A DNA stretch of 64,000 nt, taken from Symsagittifera roscoffensis (taxonomy: Eukaryota > Xenacoelomorpha > Acoela > Convolutidae). The position numbers were made by a program, and so were the translations under genes. The notes beneath the pieces were generated by a model. That model worked only from the letters and a program-made list of their open reading frames with translations, had not been told where the DNA came from and made no database searches. The stretch spans positions 1 through 64,000 of the forward strand of contig NW_026971093.1 in assembly GCF_963678635.1 (NCBI RefSeq), read 5' to 3'. This document shows positions 50,826 to 61,080 of this stretch, piece after piece (position 1 is the first letter of the stretch; each line of letters starts with the position of its first letter).

Positions 50826-51706
50826 GTCAGACTAAACAGATTGTATTCTAGGGGCAGAATTGCATACGGTTCTATTCAAAACTTGAGTAAAGCGAGTGGT
50901 TTATCAAAAAAGAAAGTAGAAAAGTTTTTACAAACCAAAAAATCGTATACAAAATTTGGTCCACCAATCAGGTCTTTCCGAAGACTTCAAGCGTTTTCTA
51001 AATATATCAATGAAATCTGGTGTATGGACCTGGCTTTTGTAGACAAGTTAGCTAGTCAAAACAATGGAGTCAAGTATATATTAGTTGCTGTAGATATTTT
51101 TTCGAGATTTGTCAGAGTTCAAACAATGAAAACAAAGTATGCCAAAGACACTTTAGAAAAATGATTTCTCGAAAAAACACTCCTGAAAAACTTTGGCTTG
51201 ATAAAGGAACAGAATATGGGGGAACTTTTAAAAAGTTTTGCAAGGAGAAAGACATTGAAATTTACTCAACAATGAGTGAAACAAAAGCTGCATTTGCAGA
51301 GGGAGCAATTCAATCTTTAAAACATATAATATATCGTTACATTGAAAATCATGGTGAAAAGTTTGTCCCCAAATTGCAGCAATTTGTTTCTACATTGAAC
51401 TGCCGCAAAAATCGATCAATTGGAAAATCTCTCAGAGATGTGAAAAACAGTGATTTTTTATCAATATTGTATAACAAATCATTCACGAAATATACTAAAC
51501 CAAAATTCAAAATTGTTGATAGAGTTAGAATTTCGAAAAATGATATTCCGTTCCGAAAAGGATACAAGCCACAGTTTACAGATGAAATTTTTGAAATTTC
51601 GGCAACATCTACAAAAAAACCTCCAACATACATCATCAAAGATCTCGAAAAAGAAAAAATTCTGGGAAACGTTTATGAAAAAGATCTGAGAAAATGTTCA
51701 GATTAG
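50775..51706 (+). pseudogene. Polinton integrase region
   Basis: From the ATG at 50775 (MPKQKIEELGSLSKSEKV). A helix-turn-helix-like start (IQNLSKASGLSKKKVEKFL) is followed by the retroviral-type DDE core: EIWCMDLAFVDKL (first D), EKLWLDKGTEYGGTFKKF (second D) and TKAAFAEGAIQSLKHI (E). The C-terminus (KFKIVDRVRISKNDIPFRKG, YIIKDLEKEKILGNVYEKDL) is a chromodomain-like or SH3-like module typical of Polinton integrases, which insert the linear element with a 6-bp duplication. The first codons are also present at 45646-45696 at the end of duplication copy 1. Interrupted about once. Confidence 0.92.
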
Positions 51707-51748
51707 TGGTAAGTCATTTTTTAAATTGAGTTTTATTGATCAGTTGTC

Positions 51749-52576
51749 ATGGATTCTTTTACTATTGAGCTAGTTTATAATGCTTCTTTTAATTGTTATC
51801 CGAATAACAGTCTTAGTTCCTTTACAAATTTTCTACCGGAACAAATACAGCTAAAAGGAGAATGGGAGGTTGCTATTTCAGAAATATCGTTCCCTTCTTT
51901 GTACCAAAACGTTACAGATGGAAAATTTACTTTCGTAGATGGACGAGAAAGTCCTGAGGAAAAAAGAAAGATTTAACCGATGCATGTTGAACCTGGATTG
52001 TATCCAAGTATTGTTGATATAGTTGTAGCCATGAATGACAAAGTTCGAAAACGTATAGGCGCACAAAAATATGAATGTAACGGAATTTATGTATCAGTAG
52101 ATAAGATTACACAAAAAGTTGCCATTCATTTACCTGAGGATCAATCAGTGTTTATAATTCAAAGTGCTGATTTGAGTCACATTTTTGGTTGTAATTTAGA
52201 ACAAAATCAGACAGGTGTTATAATGAAAGGAAAAGGACCACATTATCCTCAGTATTCTTACGACATTATAAGAATACATTCCTTAATGATTTATATTGAT
52301 ATTATAGAATATAAAATAGTAGGCGATACAAAAACTCCTTTACTGCGTTGTATTCCGTTCATTTCCAAAGTAAAAAATGGAGACATAATATCTACAGGAC
52401 AGTACAAGAATTATCAATCCTTTACAAAACTACAATTTAAAAAATTATTGAAAAACTCTTTCCACAGCATAAAAATAAAACTAAGGGATACTACAGGTGA
52501 AAAAATTCCCTTTGTGTCCGTAGAAGTTACACGAGTTGTCCTCTTGTTTTGCAAGATTTCGAATAATCATTTTTGA
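51749..52576 (+). pseudogene. Polinton minor capsid (penton-like) protein region
   Basis: From the ATG at 51749, directly after a TTGATCAG acceptor. MDSFTIELVYNASFNCYPNN and LPEQIQLKGEWEVAISEISFP are the typical N-terminal strands. Later come IHSLMIYIDIIEYKIVGDTK, LLRCIPFIS and SIKIKLRDTTGEKIPFVSVE with RVVLLF. These are signatures of the single-jelly-roll penton-type minor capsid protein of Polintons, which occupies the five-fold vertices. Length about 270 codons, normal for the family. It appears interrupted. Next in line is the pX-like gene. Confidence 0.85.
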
Positions 52577-52593
52577 TTTATACTTCATACGAA

Positions 52594-52956
52594 ATGGTTG
52601 CTCAAAGTTCAGCTAATTTTCCTATTTTTCGTGGAAATGCAAGGCAGCGTGGAAGAGGTTTTGGTGCTTTTGCACAAACTCTTGGGAGAACAGCAATTCC
52701 CTTCAATAAAAAATATATAGTCCCAGCTGCGAAAAGAATCGGAGCAGATTTATTTGAAATTGCCGCTCCAGAGATTGGAGAAGTTGACAGTGGACGAAAA
52801 AAACTCAAAACGTTTGCAAAAGATGTTGGAACAAAAACAGTTCGAAAACAGCTGGGAGGTGGAAAAAGAAATCCAAGCGTAGAACAAGAAGAACCATTTC
52901 TCGAAAGAGTAGTTCAAAAATCATTCGCTCTCGCAACGACATTGTTGACAAGATAA
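52594..52956 (+). CDS. pX-like minor virion protein
   Basis: An open frame of 120 codons from the ATG at 52594. It has a glycine- and arginine-rich start (RGNARQRGRGFGAFAQTLGR), then NKKYIVPAAKRIGADLFEIA, SGRKKLKTFAKDVGTKTVRK and QLGGGKR, and a short hydrophobic end. The RGRGF, IVPAAKRxGAD and K-x-x-x-K-D-V-G-x-K-T-x-R-K-Q-L-G-G-G pattern is that of the small basic Polinton protein compared with adenovirus pX/core proteins or maturation proteins. It lies between minor and major capsid genes, its usual place. The double glycine could be a site for the element's protease, by analogy with adenovirus. Confidence 0.75.
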   Translation: MVAQSSANFPIFRGNARQRGRGFGAFAQTLGRTAIPFNKKYIVPAAKRIGADLFEIAAPEIGEVDSGRKKLKTFAKDVGTKTVRKQLGGGKRNPSVEQEEPFLERVVQKSFALATTLLTR

Positions 52957-52957
52957 A

Positions 52958-54279
52958 ATGAGTGTAAATCAAAGTAGTCATTTTCGGTACGGAGCGTTTA
53001 CAAATTCTTCTTTGGAGTTTTTTGATAAAGTCCTAGTTTTGGAAACAATTATGTCATCTTACACACAAGAAGTATTCCCCAGTACTTCTCTGGATGAAAG
53101 CAGTATTGAGTTTGAATTTGAAACGGATCGTAATCTCTAATTAGATATGCGTGATATCCATCTTAGCTTAAAGCTTCAACTATTCAAAGGAAGATTGTTT
53201 GATGCTTTCAAAAAAGAAAAAGCAGAACATAAAGCAAAATTGGAGGAAGATTCAGATGAGGAACCAATAACTTACTTAACTTATGTAAACAATCTACTAC
53301 AATCTCTATTCTCCAACTGTGAAGTTTATTTTAACAATACAATGGTTTACAATGCCAATGGGTTATATCCTCATAAGGCACAGATATCGAACGAATTCAA
53401 CTCGTCAGCAGTGAGTAATAAAGGAATTCTTGCTTGTCATTGATACAGTTTTGAAGAAAATCCTGATGCATTTGATATGTATCCATTCACTGATAGAGCA
53501 AATTCCTTGGGAACAAGGATAACTTTTTCACTCTAAGTGAGGCTCGCCATTGATTTGTTTACTTGCAAAAAACTGTTGCTTCCAAATACAAAGTTCGAAT
53601 TAAACTTATTCGAGCTAGACCTAATTTTTACATGTTATCTGATAATCCAAATGTCAGTCTGAAAATAGTTGATTGTTCACTGTTTACAAGAAGAATTTTA
53701 GTAGCTGAACCTAATCATCAATATTTGCAATGGAATCTGGAAAGGGAACCTGCTCATTACAATTACATGGAAACTATAGCAAGAACCTTTATCATTCCAT
53801 CTCGTCAAAACCAGTTTATTCAGGAAAATGTTTTCAATAATGCCCCAATCAGAAGGATAGCTGTTGCAATGAATACAAATTCGGCTGTTGCGGGACCTTT
53901 TCATGGAAATTCTTTCAACTATCAACAATTTCATTTGAGAGAGCTTAGAATTATTCGGGGTGGAAGAGCAATTATTTCATTAGATACAACTTCTCCTTTT
54001 CGACCCTATGTTACAACAATGAAAGCAATGCAGTTTAACAAACATTTTCCAGCTCTTCTTATGGAAGATTTTCAAAATCACTATATCATAGTTTTCGACT
54101 TGACTTTACTACAGGATGCCGCTGAACACTTGCATTATTAAGAATTTAGTGGGGAAAGCTTGAGATTAGAAATGTTTTTCCAATTTCCCTTGGAGCAAGT
54201 AACGGAAGTGATAGTCTTGGGAGAAAGACTATCAAATATTCAAATTGACAAATTCGGAACAATCGCTAAAAATGTTTAA
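52958..54279 (+). pseudogene. Polinton major capsid protein region
   Basis: From the ATG at 52958, one base after the pX-like stop. FPSTSLDESSIEFEFETD begins the double-jelly-roll protein. NCEVYFNNTMVYNANGLYPH, VRIKLIRARPNFYMLSDN, FIIPSRQNQFIQENVFNN, RRIAVAMNTNSAVAG and IVFDLTLLQDAAEHLHY are near-invariant capsid motifs; GESLRLE and VTEVIVLGERLS near 54150-54235 complete the C-terminus. It forms the icosahedral shell. Length about 440 codons is normal for the family. It is interrupted in a few places. The stop overlaps the next start by eight bases. Confidence 0.92.
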
Positions 54280-54532
54280 TTTTTTTGAGTTTTCAGGTTC
54301 CTATAAAAATATTGTAACTTTTTTGGGACTTTTCTTTGTTATTATCTCTGTACTATCTATATTGTTTTTCTTCAGACCTAAAGCTCCAGAAAAATTAGAG
54401 AAGGATTGCTGTTTAGTTGAAAACCCGAGACACTTCTTCAACCTAGATTGTAAAACAGTATTCAATAAACTTTGCCCACTATATAAGGCTTGTGTATGGG
54501 ACTTTGTTGATTCAATTCCTAAATGTGTGTAA
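54272..54532 (+). CDS. Small one-pass membrane protein
   Basis: An 86-codon frame from the ATG at 54272, overlapping the end of the capsid gene. One strong hydrophobic segment (VTFLGLFFVIISVLSILFFF, residues about 10-30) is followed by a basic residue and a cysteine-rich tail (KDCCLVENPRHFFNLDCK, LCPLYKACVWDF). It is probably a type of membrane-anchored protein with a disulphide-bonded domain. I do not recognise the family. A GTAAGT donor-like sequence overlaps its end (54529), and a TTTTTAG acceptor at 54594 precedes the protease. Confidence 0.5.
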   Translation: MFNFFEFSGSYKNIVTFLGLFFVIISVLSILFFFRPKAPEKLEKDCCLVENPRHFFNLDCKTVFNKLCPLYKACVWDFVDSIPKCV

Positions 54533-54620
54533 GTCATTATTCTTTCTTTTTTTTAACCTAAAGTACACTATCAAACAATCAATTTCATTTTTAGCTGTAA
54601 ATCAGCCTACAATTGCAAAG

Positions 54621-55064
54621 ATGGATAACTTTTCACTTTTGCAAATAATTGAAAGAATTCCAGAGCTCAGGTTCAAGTACATGGGATCATATCCTTCTGA
54701 TACAGTACCTCAACTAACAAAAAACTCTTTTGCAATTATTAACTCAGCCCCAAGCATTAATAGAGGAGAACACTGGATTATGATTGCTCGACTGGATAAA
54801 AGCTACTACTTTGCAGATTCTTTGGGAAGAAAGAGATCAACTTACACCTTTTTGACGAAAAAGTTTCGACGAATGGTTCCTCGAAAGCGACAAAAGACTG
54901 ATAATTTGTGTAGTTTTTACGCAATTTATTCAGCTTTTCTCCTTTTTAAATTCTTCCAAAAGAACTTGAATAATGTTCATGATGTGTATGTTTTGAATTT
55001 TATCAGTAATTTTACTATACGATGCAGTGAATTGTTTGATTATTTATGTAATTTAATTTTTTAA
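54621..55064 (+). CDS. Adenain-like cysteine protease
   Basis: An open frame of 147 codons from the ATG at 54621 (MDNFSLLQIIERIPELRFKY). It contains NRGEHWIMIARL with the catalytic-type histidine, KSYYFADSLG with the acidic residue, and DNLCSFYAIYSAFLLFKF with the cysteine, in the order and spacing of adenovirus/Ulp1-type proteases. In Polintons this enzyme is thought to mature capsid proteins. It is the last gene of the element. A TTTTTAG acceptor 26 bases upstream suggests a spliced or trans-spliced message. Confidence 0.85.
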   Translation: MDNFSLLQIIERIPELRFKYMGSYPSDTVPQLTKNSFAIINSAPSINRGEHWIMIARLDKSYYFADSLGRKRSTYTFLTKKFRRMVPRKRQKTDNLCSFYAIYSAFLLFKFFQKNLNNVHDVYVLNFISNFTIRCSELFDYLCNLIF

Positions 55065-56004
55065 TTTCCTTAAATTTTTTTACGAAAAGCATCCTAGCAA
55101 CTAACCTTTTGATGAAATACGGAGAATGATGATGGAATATGGATGTTGTAGTCCCCCAATTGAAAGAATTAATAATAAAGTAGATAAATTTACAAAAATT
55201 GTAACCAACTTCTAGTAAATTGTATAATTTTTCTTAAAAGTTTACTCTGAGAAAGATGGAAAAGTTATTACACAAAAAAATCACAAACAAAAAAAAATAT
55301 GATACTAAATTTTTCTCAGTGTAAATTTTTAAAGTGATAGAGCAATTGCTAAATTTGGATGATAATTTTTTGGAAAATTGGGAAATTTCAAAGAATTTTT
55401 CAAAGATTAAAGACAAAGTGATGAAAGTGAACTGAAATGAATCGTAGCTAGATATATGACAGAATAAATAAACCAGTTGAGATAAAAATAAGTGAGATAA
55501 TTATGTGAAAAAAGATTAAAAAATAAGTCATAAAATTATTAAGTGTAATGAACCTGTCATCCGTTCTCCAGATAACCTGGGGGAAAAAGATTAAGTGGGA
55601 TATAAAAGTAATCAACCGTGAGGAGCTGTCAAGATTACCCTGATATCCCGTGGAGCGGAATAACTAACCTGTCGAAGATTATCCCCTCTTGACAATTTTC
55701 CCCAGATAACCTGAGGGAAAATAAATAACATGAAATTAGAATTTAAAAGATTCTTTCGAGAAAAAAAAATATACTGTGATATATTAGTTTATGATCCCAT
55801 ACTCTAAATTGAAACTTAAGTGTTGTCGAAACTTACCATAAAAAACTTACCATCCAATTTTTTTTTCGATTTTTTAAAAAAAATTTCTGAAACTTACCTT
55901 CTGAAACTTACAATACCGAATTTTTGTAAGACAAGACAGCCCTTACATATCACTAATCATAGAAGTCGGCTAAGAAACGCAAGTGTCGACAAAGTCGAAC
56001 TCAA
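55065..56004. other. Polinton right-hand non-coding region
   Basis: AT-rich, no gene. Near 55568 and 55702 the phrase CCAGATAACCTG followed by (G/A)GGGAAAA occurs twice. Between the two copies, TGTCAAGA (55628) and TCTTGACA (55687) can pair, enclosing two further imperfect ATTACCCTGATATCCC-like repeats. This is a compact, relatively GC-rich island in AT-rich DNA and may be a terminator or structured element. Confidence 0.45.
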
Positions 56005-56375
56005 AAAATTCGGGTGCTAAAGTTTTTTTTTGAAACTTACCATCTGAAACTTTACCATCTTACCATCTGAAACCTACCATCAAAATACATTAGAAATCCT
56101 ATTCCCTAATGAGTTTTTAATTCCCTACAATGAATTTCTTATACATACGGAAATCTATACATGGGAAATTCGTGCGCGGAAAAAAAACTTACCATGTTAC
56201 CATCTGAAACCTCGTATCTTAATACATTGTGAAACCTATTCCCTATCTTAATTCATTGGAAAATCTATAGCCTGTCTTAATACATAGGGTGCTGACCGGA
56301 TACTCTATGGCCTATGTTAAAACATGAGGGTCAGCAGCCCCCCCCCCCGGCTGAACTGCCCCAACATATACTACT
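56005..56375 (-). repeat. Polinton right terminal inverted repeat
   Basis: The reverse complement of 33526-33898, ending CATATACTACT at 56375. It contains 11 C where the left copy has 18 G. Confidence 0.92.
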
Positions 56376-56381
56376 GGCATT
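56376..56381 (+). repeat. Polinton target-site duplication, right
   Basis: GGCATT, identical to 33520-33525. Confidence 0.9.
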
Positions 56382-57209
56382 GGTCCGGCATCGGCCTATA
56401 CCACCCGGAAAGCCATACTTGCTGATTCTCCTTGACGTGCGCATATGCTTCCGGCCAAACTGGGACCCGCATCGCTTCTCCTGAATCCTTCACCACTTGT
56501 CGCAGATTCCAAAGCTTAGGATTAAACTGGACATTGGAAAGGTCCTCGCCGCCCATCCAGTTCAAGCATGGCGTTATGTCCAATTCGTCGCACCTTAAGC
56601 TCTTCTCGACCAATGTATATCCGGCCTACTTGGTCACTTGCATCAGTCACGTGAGCCTTCGTGTAGACGTTAATGCCGTCCACATTCATCAGGATCGGAT
56701 ATGGGCCATCAAATTTGATGTAATGTTCATCTACTTTCATTAGTTTTGGACCTCCTGTCGTGAGCAGCGCTCGCATTGCCCTGGAGTCCAACTTGGGATC
56801 CTTCTCTCTTATGTAGTCCGCATAAAAGTCCAGGTGAACCAGCGTGATCTCGCACGGTTCACTCAAGTTCTTGACCACCTGGTGTCCTGCGACCAAAATA
56901 ATGGACATTATCTTCGTTCCTTCTTTCGTCATGCCAAAGGTTTTACCCGATATAACATTTAGCTTTAGTCCCTGTTTCCTGGGTTCCTGTTTGTCCTCTT
57001 CTTTCGTTTTTCCCCATTAGGTCAATTTTTTCCCGAAGATCTGTGCTTTCTAGTTCCGACCTTACCCCTTGCTCAACTTCTTTCGTGGCTAGCTCCTGCT
57101 GGACATTCTGTAATGCGGTACATGCCGCTAAGCCATAATCCACCTTGAGCGGGCCGGCCGACTCCGCCTCCAGGCTCGAGGCTATCGCCTCATCAGGCAA
57201 GGTCTTCAC
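56382..57209 (-). pseudogene. Element B protease-region relic
   Basis: Minus-strand sequence matching element A 6850-7440. LVAGHQVVKNLSEPCEITLV, RAMRALLTTGGPKLMK, IYIGREELKVRRIGH and LELD correspond to the domain before the protease in A; before that, an E- and K-rich linker (about 56943-57209) matches the end of A's Gag. After LELD (about 56575) similarity to A stops and a tryptophan-rich stretch of unknown nature follows up to the Polinton end. Part of a broken element. Confidence 0.7.
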
Positions 57210-57365
57210 CTTGTTAGTCGTAAGTGTGCTTGGTGTCGCCTCTTTCTTCCGCGACTCAGACGTTCATCAGACGTGCTCGGCTGGCTTTGACGCCCGAAAG
57301 CGCCTATTCATGGCGGGGATGTTTCGTGTCCGCCACCGCATCCCAACATTGAGTGCAATCCGACT

Positions 57366-58512
57366 TCAAGTGTCCTCCAAATTGCAGAAGAAGCCCCTTG
57401 GTTCATACTTCATTATGAGTCCTTTCACGTACTCTTCGTGGTCCTCGTCGGTCCCATCAACGTCGTCGAGAAAGTAGCCTATCGCTTTCATGTTCTGTTT
57501 GTAAGTAGTACAGGCGGACACATGGTGGTCCATCGAACCACAATTCGCACATGACCTCCTTTTATCCATGTCGTCACGAGGTCTGCACCAACTGGAGTTC
57601 GCGCCAGTGTTTGTTCCGCTGTAGTTGCCATAATTGCTGTAACGGTTTTGCGCCCTCGGTTTTATGAGCAAGTACTCACGCGACTTCATACGCAAATCAT
57701 CGGGCGTGGGCACCTGGTCAAGCTACAGGGTGAAGTGTGTGGCCAGCATGGTTTTCAGCTCATCCATTTTTACTCCATCCATGAATTTCGAGGCGATTGC
57801 CAACTTTCGTTGCGATATTCTCTCATCGGGATTGCTCCTCCTTCTGAGTAACTCAAGGTCGTCCTAAAACTTGTCTATGGGTTCGTCATCTCTTCGACGC
57901 CTCTTTTCAAACTTCACCACAGCTCTTGCGAGCGCTGTGTCGATCCTTAGTGCTTTTGGCCATTACACAACTTAGGGCGGTACCCTCTAGGTTGCACGTC
58001 AATGCGCTGCATTCCTGTTTCTTTGAGAAATTCTTTTCCTCAAAATGTAATTTCATCACCTCTATCCAGGTGTCGATGCAGCCATCTGACTTGTCTTTGT
58101 ATGACTTCGGCTTTTTGAGTGTCCTTCTTGACTTCTCTCCTCTCTCGGTTGACTTCGAGAGTTTGGTGATGAATGTTTCAAGAGATCGATTCAGTGGCTC
58201 AAACATTGAGGCATACATCGTTGTGTCCTGCGAGACTGTAGTCAGATCTGGCACTGATCTGACTTGTGGCACAGTGGGCAATTGTGCTTCCGGGGGGGGG
58301 GGGGGCATCCGCTTCCGGCGGGACCGGGTTTGTCCAACCTGGCCTCGATGGGACTGCCCTTGGTCGCTCCCTATGATTAGATTAGTAATTCGAACTCGAA
58401 CTTCGCTGGGCCCCGGCATGGCCGCGGGCTCTGTCTCCATCATTTGCCTGGCGTGAGCGCTCCCTTGGGGCGGAACGCTCTTCTCGATTGCCTCCGTTTT
58501 AGATCTCGTCAA
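57366..58512 (-). pseudogene. gag: Element B Gag capsid-nucleocapsid relic
   Basis: Minus-strand homologue of A's Gag (5322-6905). FEPLNRSLETFITKLS, KSDGCIDTWIEVMKLHFEE and NLEGTALSCVMAK form the core start. RRSCANCGSMDHHVSACTTY (about 57500-57560) is the CCHC knuckle, and VDGTDEDHEEYVKGLI follows as in A. The N-terminal side is proline-rich, with a run of 14 G on the plus strand (about 58290-58303) encoding polyproline. Broken, but similarity to A is high over the core. Confidence 0.82.
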
Positions 58513-59730
58513 GCTTCCGCAACATCAGGTCAGATTTGGCATCCAACCTTTTCTCCAGGCTAGTCATCGTATGAGTATAAGTATTGTCAAGATCGTTCAA
58601 CAGTCGCTCGCTCTCTCTCGTCATCCTAACTTCTCTTTCCTCTGACTCCTTGGTTGCTTGAGCCAAGCTCTCCGCTATACATTGATTGGTGTTACGAATC
58701 AATTGGGCCTGATCGACTCTCGCCTGTGACTTCACGTTTGTTAGATCATCTCGCAATTTCTCTTGACCCTGGTGAGCTCTCTCTTCGACTCGATCTATTC
58801 TCTTAGTCATGTCCCGTCGCAGCTCTTCAAGGCCTGTCATTACGTCAGCAAACATGTCACTTATATCGCCAGCCGCCCAATACCGGGGTGAAAACCAGAG
58901 AAGATGAGGTCAACTGAGGTTGTAGTCTGGTATTTGATGACGCTCCGCCCTTCTGCGTGCCCATCGACATCATCAACCTGTCGAACGTTGAGGATACTCC
59001 TACGGTTATCCCATCAGACATCGGCCTGGTCGGCGAGTTGGACAATGCTTTCTTGCTCTTATCATTCCTTGGGCTCGGCGTGAAGTCCACATCTGAATGA
59101 GCTATCTCCGGAAGATAAACCCTCAGTTTGGAGTGATGCCATGCGCTCATCATACAAAGACTTCCAGCTTTTCTTGGCTTTCGAACTCGTTTGTTCCTCC
59201 CTCGGGCTTATACTTGACATCATCGCATTCTTGCTCTGCTTGACTGGAGATGATTGTTCTTTTCTCCCCTTGTTACTCTTAGTCTCTGATTTGGACATTC
59301 CCCTGAACAATAATTCTTCTCGCGGTTCGACCTCAGAACAATCCGAGGCCTCCTCCGTTCTTTCAACTTCCTCCCGTTCAAAGTCCTCGCCTGGCTCTTC
59401 CAGGTCCGCGTGATGGTGGTAGTCGGGTCGGATCAGCGTTTGCTCCCCTTCCTCGAAGGGATCTGTAAGCGTCTCGCTCGCCTGTCCGGTCTCAACACTT
59501 CGCCCTTGATTGCCATCGAGGTTCTTCTCGCTTTTCAGTTTCATTCCTCTCACTGAAAGACCAGCTTGACCTTTAGTCGTTGCTTCGTCAGCAAAAACGT
59601 CGGAACTGCTGCTAATCGTGGATTGGCTACGTCGTGTTTTAAACTTTCGTGTAGTCCCCGTGCTCAGCCTGGGAATCTTAGTTCTTGCTTCTAATGCACG
59701 GCAATGCAGAAGTTTCAAAAATAACTTCAA
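58499..59730 (-). pseudogene. Element B Gag N-terminal region with coiled coil
   Basis: Minus-strand coding sequence. 59062-59730 gives a hydrophilic, acidic and serine-rich protein start; 58499-58855 gives a clear coiled coil (EELRRDMTKRIDRVEERAHQ, TSLEKRLDAKSDLMLRKLDE). This matches the general design of A's 4081-5166 frame (charged, then helical) but with little residue identity, as expected for fast-changing disordered regions. Broken. Confidence 0.55.
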
Positions 59731-60134
59731 AAAATATATGTATTTGCTAAAGTCTACTCACTCGAGTCCTCTAATATCAAAAATATACCTCCGATCTCGT
59801 AAAGATACTATAAGTGATTCAGCTCGAGCTTCACAGAGGACCTGCTTAGTGTTTAGATATTACCAACTGCACTCATTTACCTAGTATAACAGTATCACAA
59901 AATTTTCACAAGTTACAGTCAATACACAAAACACAATTGATAATCAGATAAGAATATCCTATAGGTGACAGCGACCTTTCGTTCAGTATTAATTTTACCG
60001 CCCGACTCGTATCAAATCGCTGCTTTGTTAAAATCAAACAACTTTCTGTAAAAGAGCAGTGATAATTCAAGAATAGATAATTAAAATTTAGTCTTAAAGA
60101 AAAAGACTTCCCTCGATTGGAACACTCCAAACGA

Positions 60135-60440
60135 ACGAAGTCCAGGACACTATCTTCTCAAGTGAGTGTGTCTTGCCTAATACAGTCACCGAGGTCTTCT
60201 TTTAAGTGTCCTGCGATTGCCCGAGCTGTCCTACTAAGTAGCTCAAGGCAACCTCTGATCGAAATTTTCTAAAGTCTATGAAAAAGATCTCCCACACCCG
60301 GGCCGCTCCAAGTGCAGGAGAGCAGGGAACAAACTTTCTTCTCAAATGAGTGTGTATTGCCTAATACTCGTACCGAGGTCTTCTTTTATATGTTCCCAGA
60401 TTGCCCGAGCTTTCCTATTAAGTAGCTCAAGGCAACCACA
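60135..60440 (-). repeat. Duplicated leader module with conserved hairpin
   Basis: Two copies of about 120 bases share, in plus-strand text, GAGTGTGT, TTGCCTAATAC, ACCGAGGTCTTCTTTTA, GATTGCCCGAGCT and AGTAGCTCAAGGCAACC. Each ends in a hairpin (60217-60251 and 60401-60435) whose counterpart in element A is at 3553-3586. Confidence 0.6.
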
Positions 60441-60609
60441 CAACCAAAATAACAATCGAAAAGATTTTGGTTCGGGTACCTCTGGTAAACCCGATCTAGA
60501 GTCCAAAGTTGATCGCAAATTTCCAGGTCAACTGGGCTCCTTAGTTCCCAAAATTTACACCCTATTAGTAGTTGACCTTCCTTCTATTCCGGCCTTAAAT
60601 GGATATTTA

Positions 60610-61080
60610 CGATGTTCGAACTGCCCCGGAGGGTGCCTCTAATTCTTCACTAAGTAGGGTTGTTAAGTTCACTAAGGAGGGTCAACAAGAGACTTAATGC
60701 GCTCCGGAGGGTTGCTTCGGAGGGTTCCTTCAAAATTCTAAATTTTTCAAGTCTAACTTAGAAGGGTCTCCAACTAGTCTCAGAAAGTGTCAAAACAAGC
60801 TAAATTTACTCCGTAGGGTTATTTTAACTTCTTCAGAGGGCTGCATGGAAAATTTCTATTAAAGAGGGTTGCTAAGGGGCTTAGCTGACTCCGGAGGTTT
60901 ACCTCGGAGGGTTCCCCAAAAATCAAGAAAATGGATAATTTCACTGCTGTAAAGCCTCCAATTGCACTCTAATTGACTTAAAACAAGGCTGGTTGACTCG
61001 GTAAACCCTCGCAGTACGATAAAAAGGTGATCTTATAAAATTTTCGGACGTTCGGAGGGTCCCCGAAAAATTTGACCCTC
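60610..61080 (+). repeat. GGAGGG motif cluster of element B
   Basis: About ten copies of CTCCGGAGGGTT-like motifs (e.g. near 60624, 60702, 60717, 60889, 60904, 61053). They resemble the CCGGAGGGGTC array in A's leader, but with respect to the element's own direction they lie on the opposite strand. Confidence 0.6.

Larger units (their letters stand above)
33526..56375 (+). mobile_element. Polinton/Maverick inserted in element B
   Basis: A 22.85-kb Polinton. It begins AGTAGTATATG and ends CATATACTACT, with terminal inverted repeats of about 370 bp and the 6-bp duplication GGCATT at both sides. It carries protein-primed DNA polymerase B (minus strand) and, on the plus strand, a packaging ATPase, a retroviral-type integrase, minor and major capsid proteins, a pX-like protein, small membrane proteins and an adenain-like protease: the full Polinton core set. 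A 5.13-kb segment is duplicated in tandem, so a single-copy form would be about 17.7 kb, a normal size. I see no fusogen or envelope gene. The core genes are broken at about ten or more places, while the two terminal repeats are still about 95% alike by eye. Confidence 0.95.

Noticed and set aside
55065-56004. tRNA or small RNA gene in the Polinton right arm
   Set aside because: The repeated CCAGATAACCTG phrases do not form a cloverleaf and have no promoter boxes.
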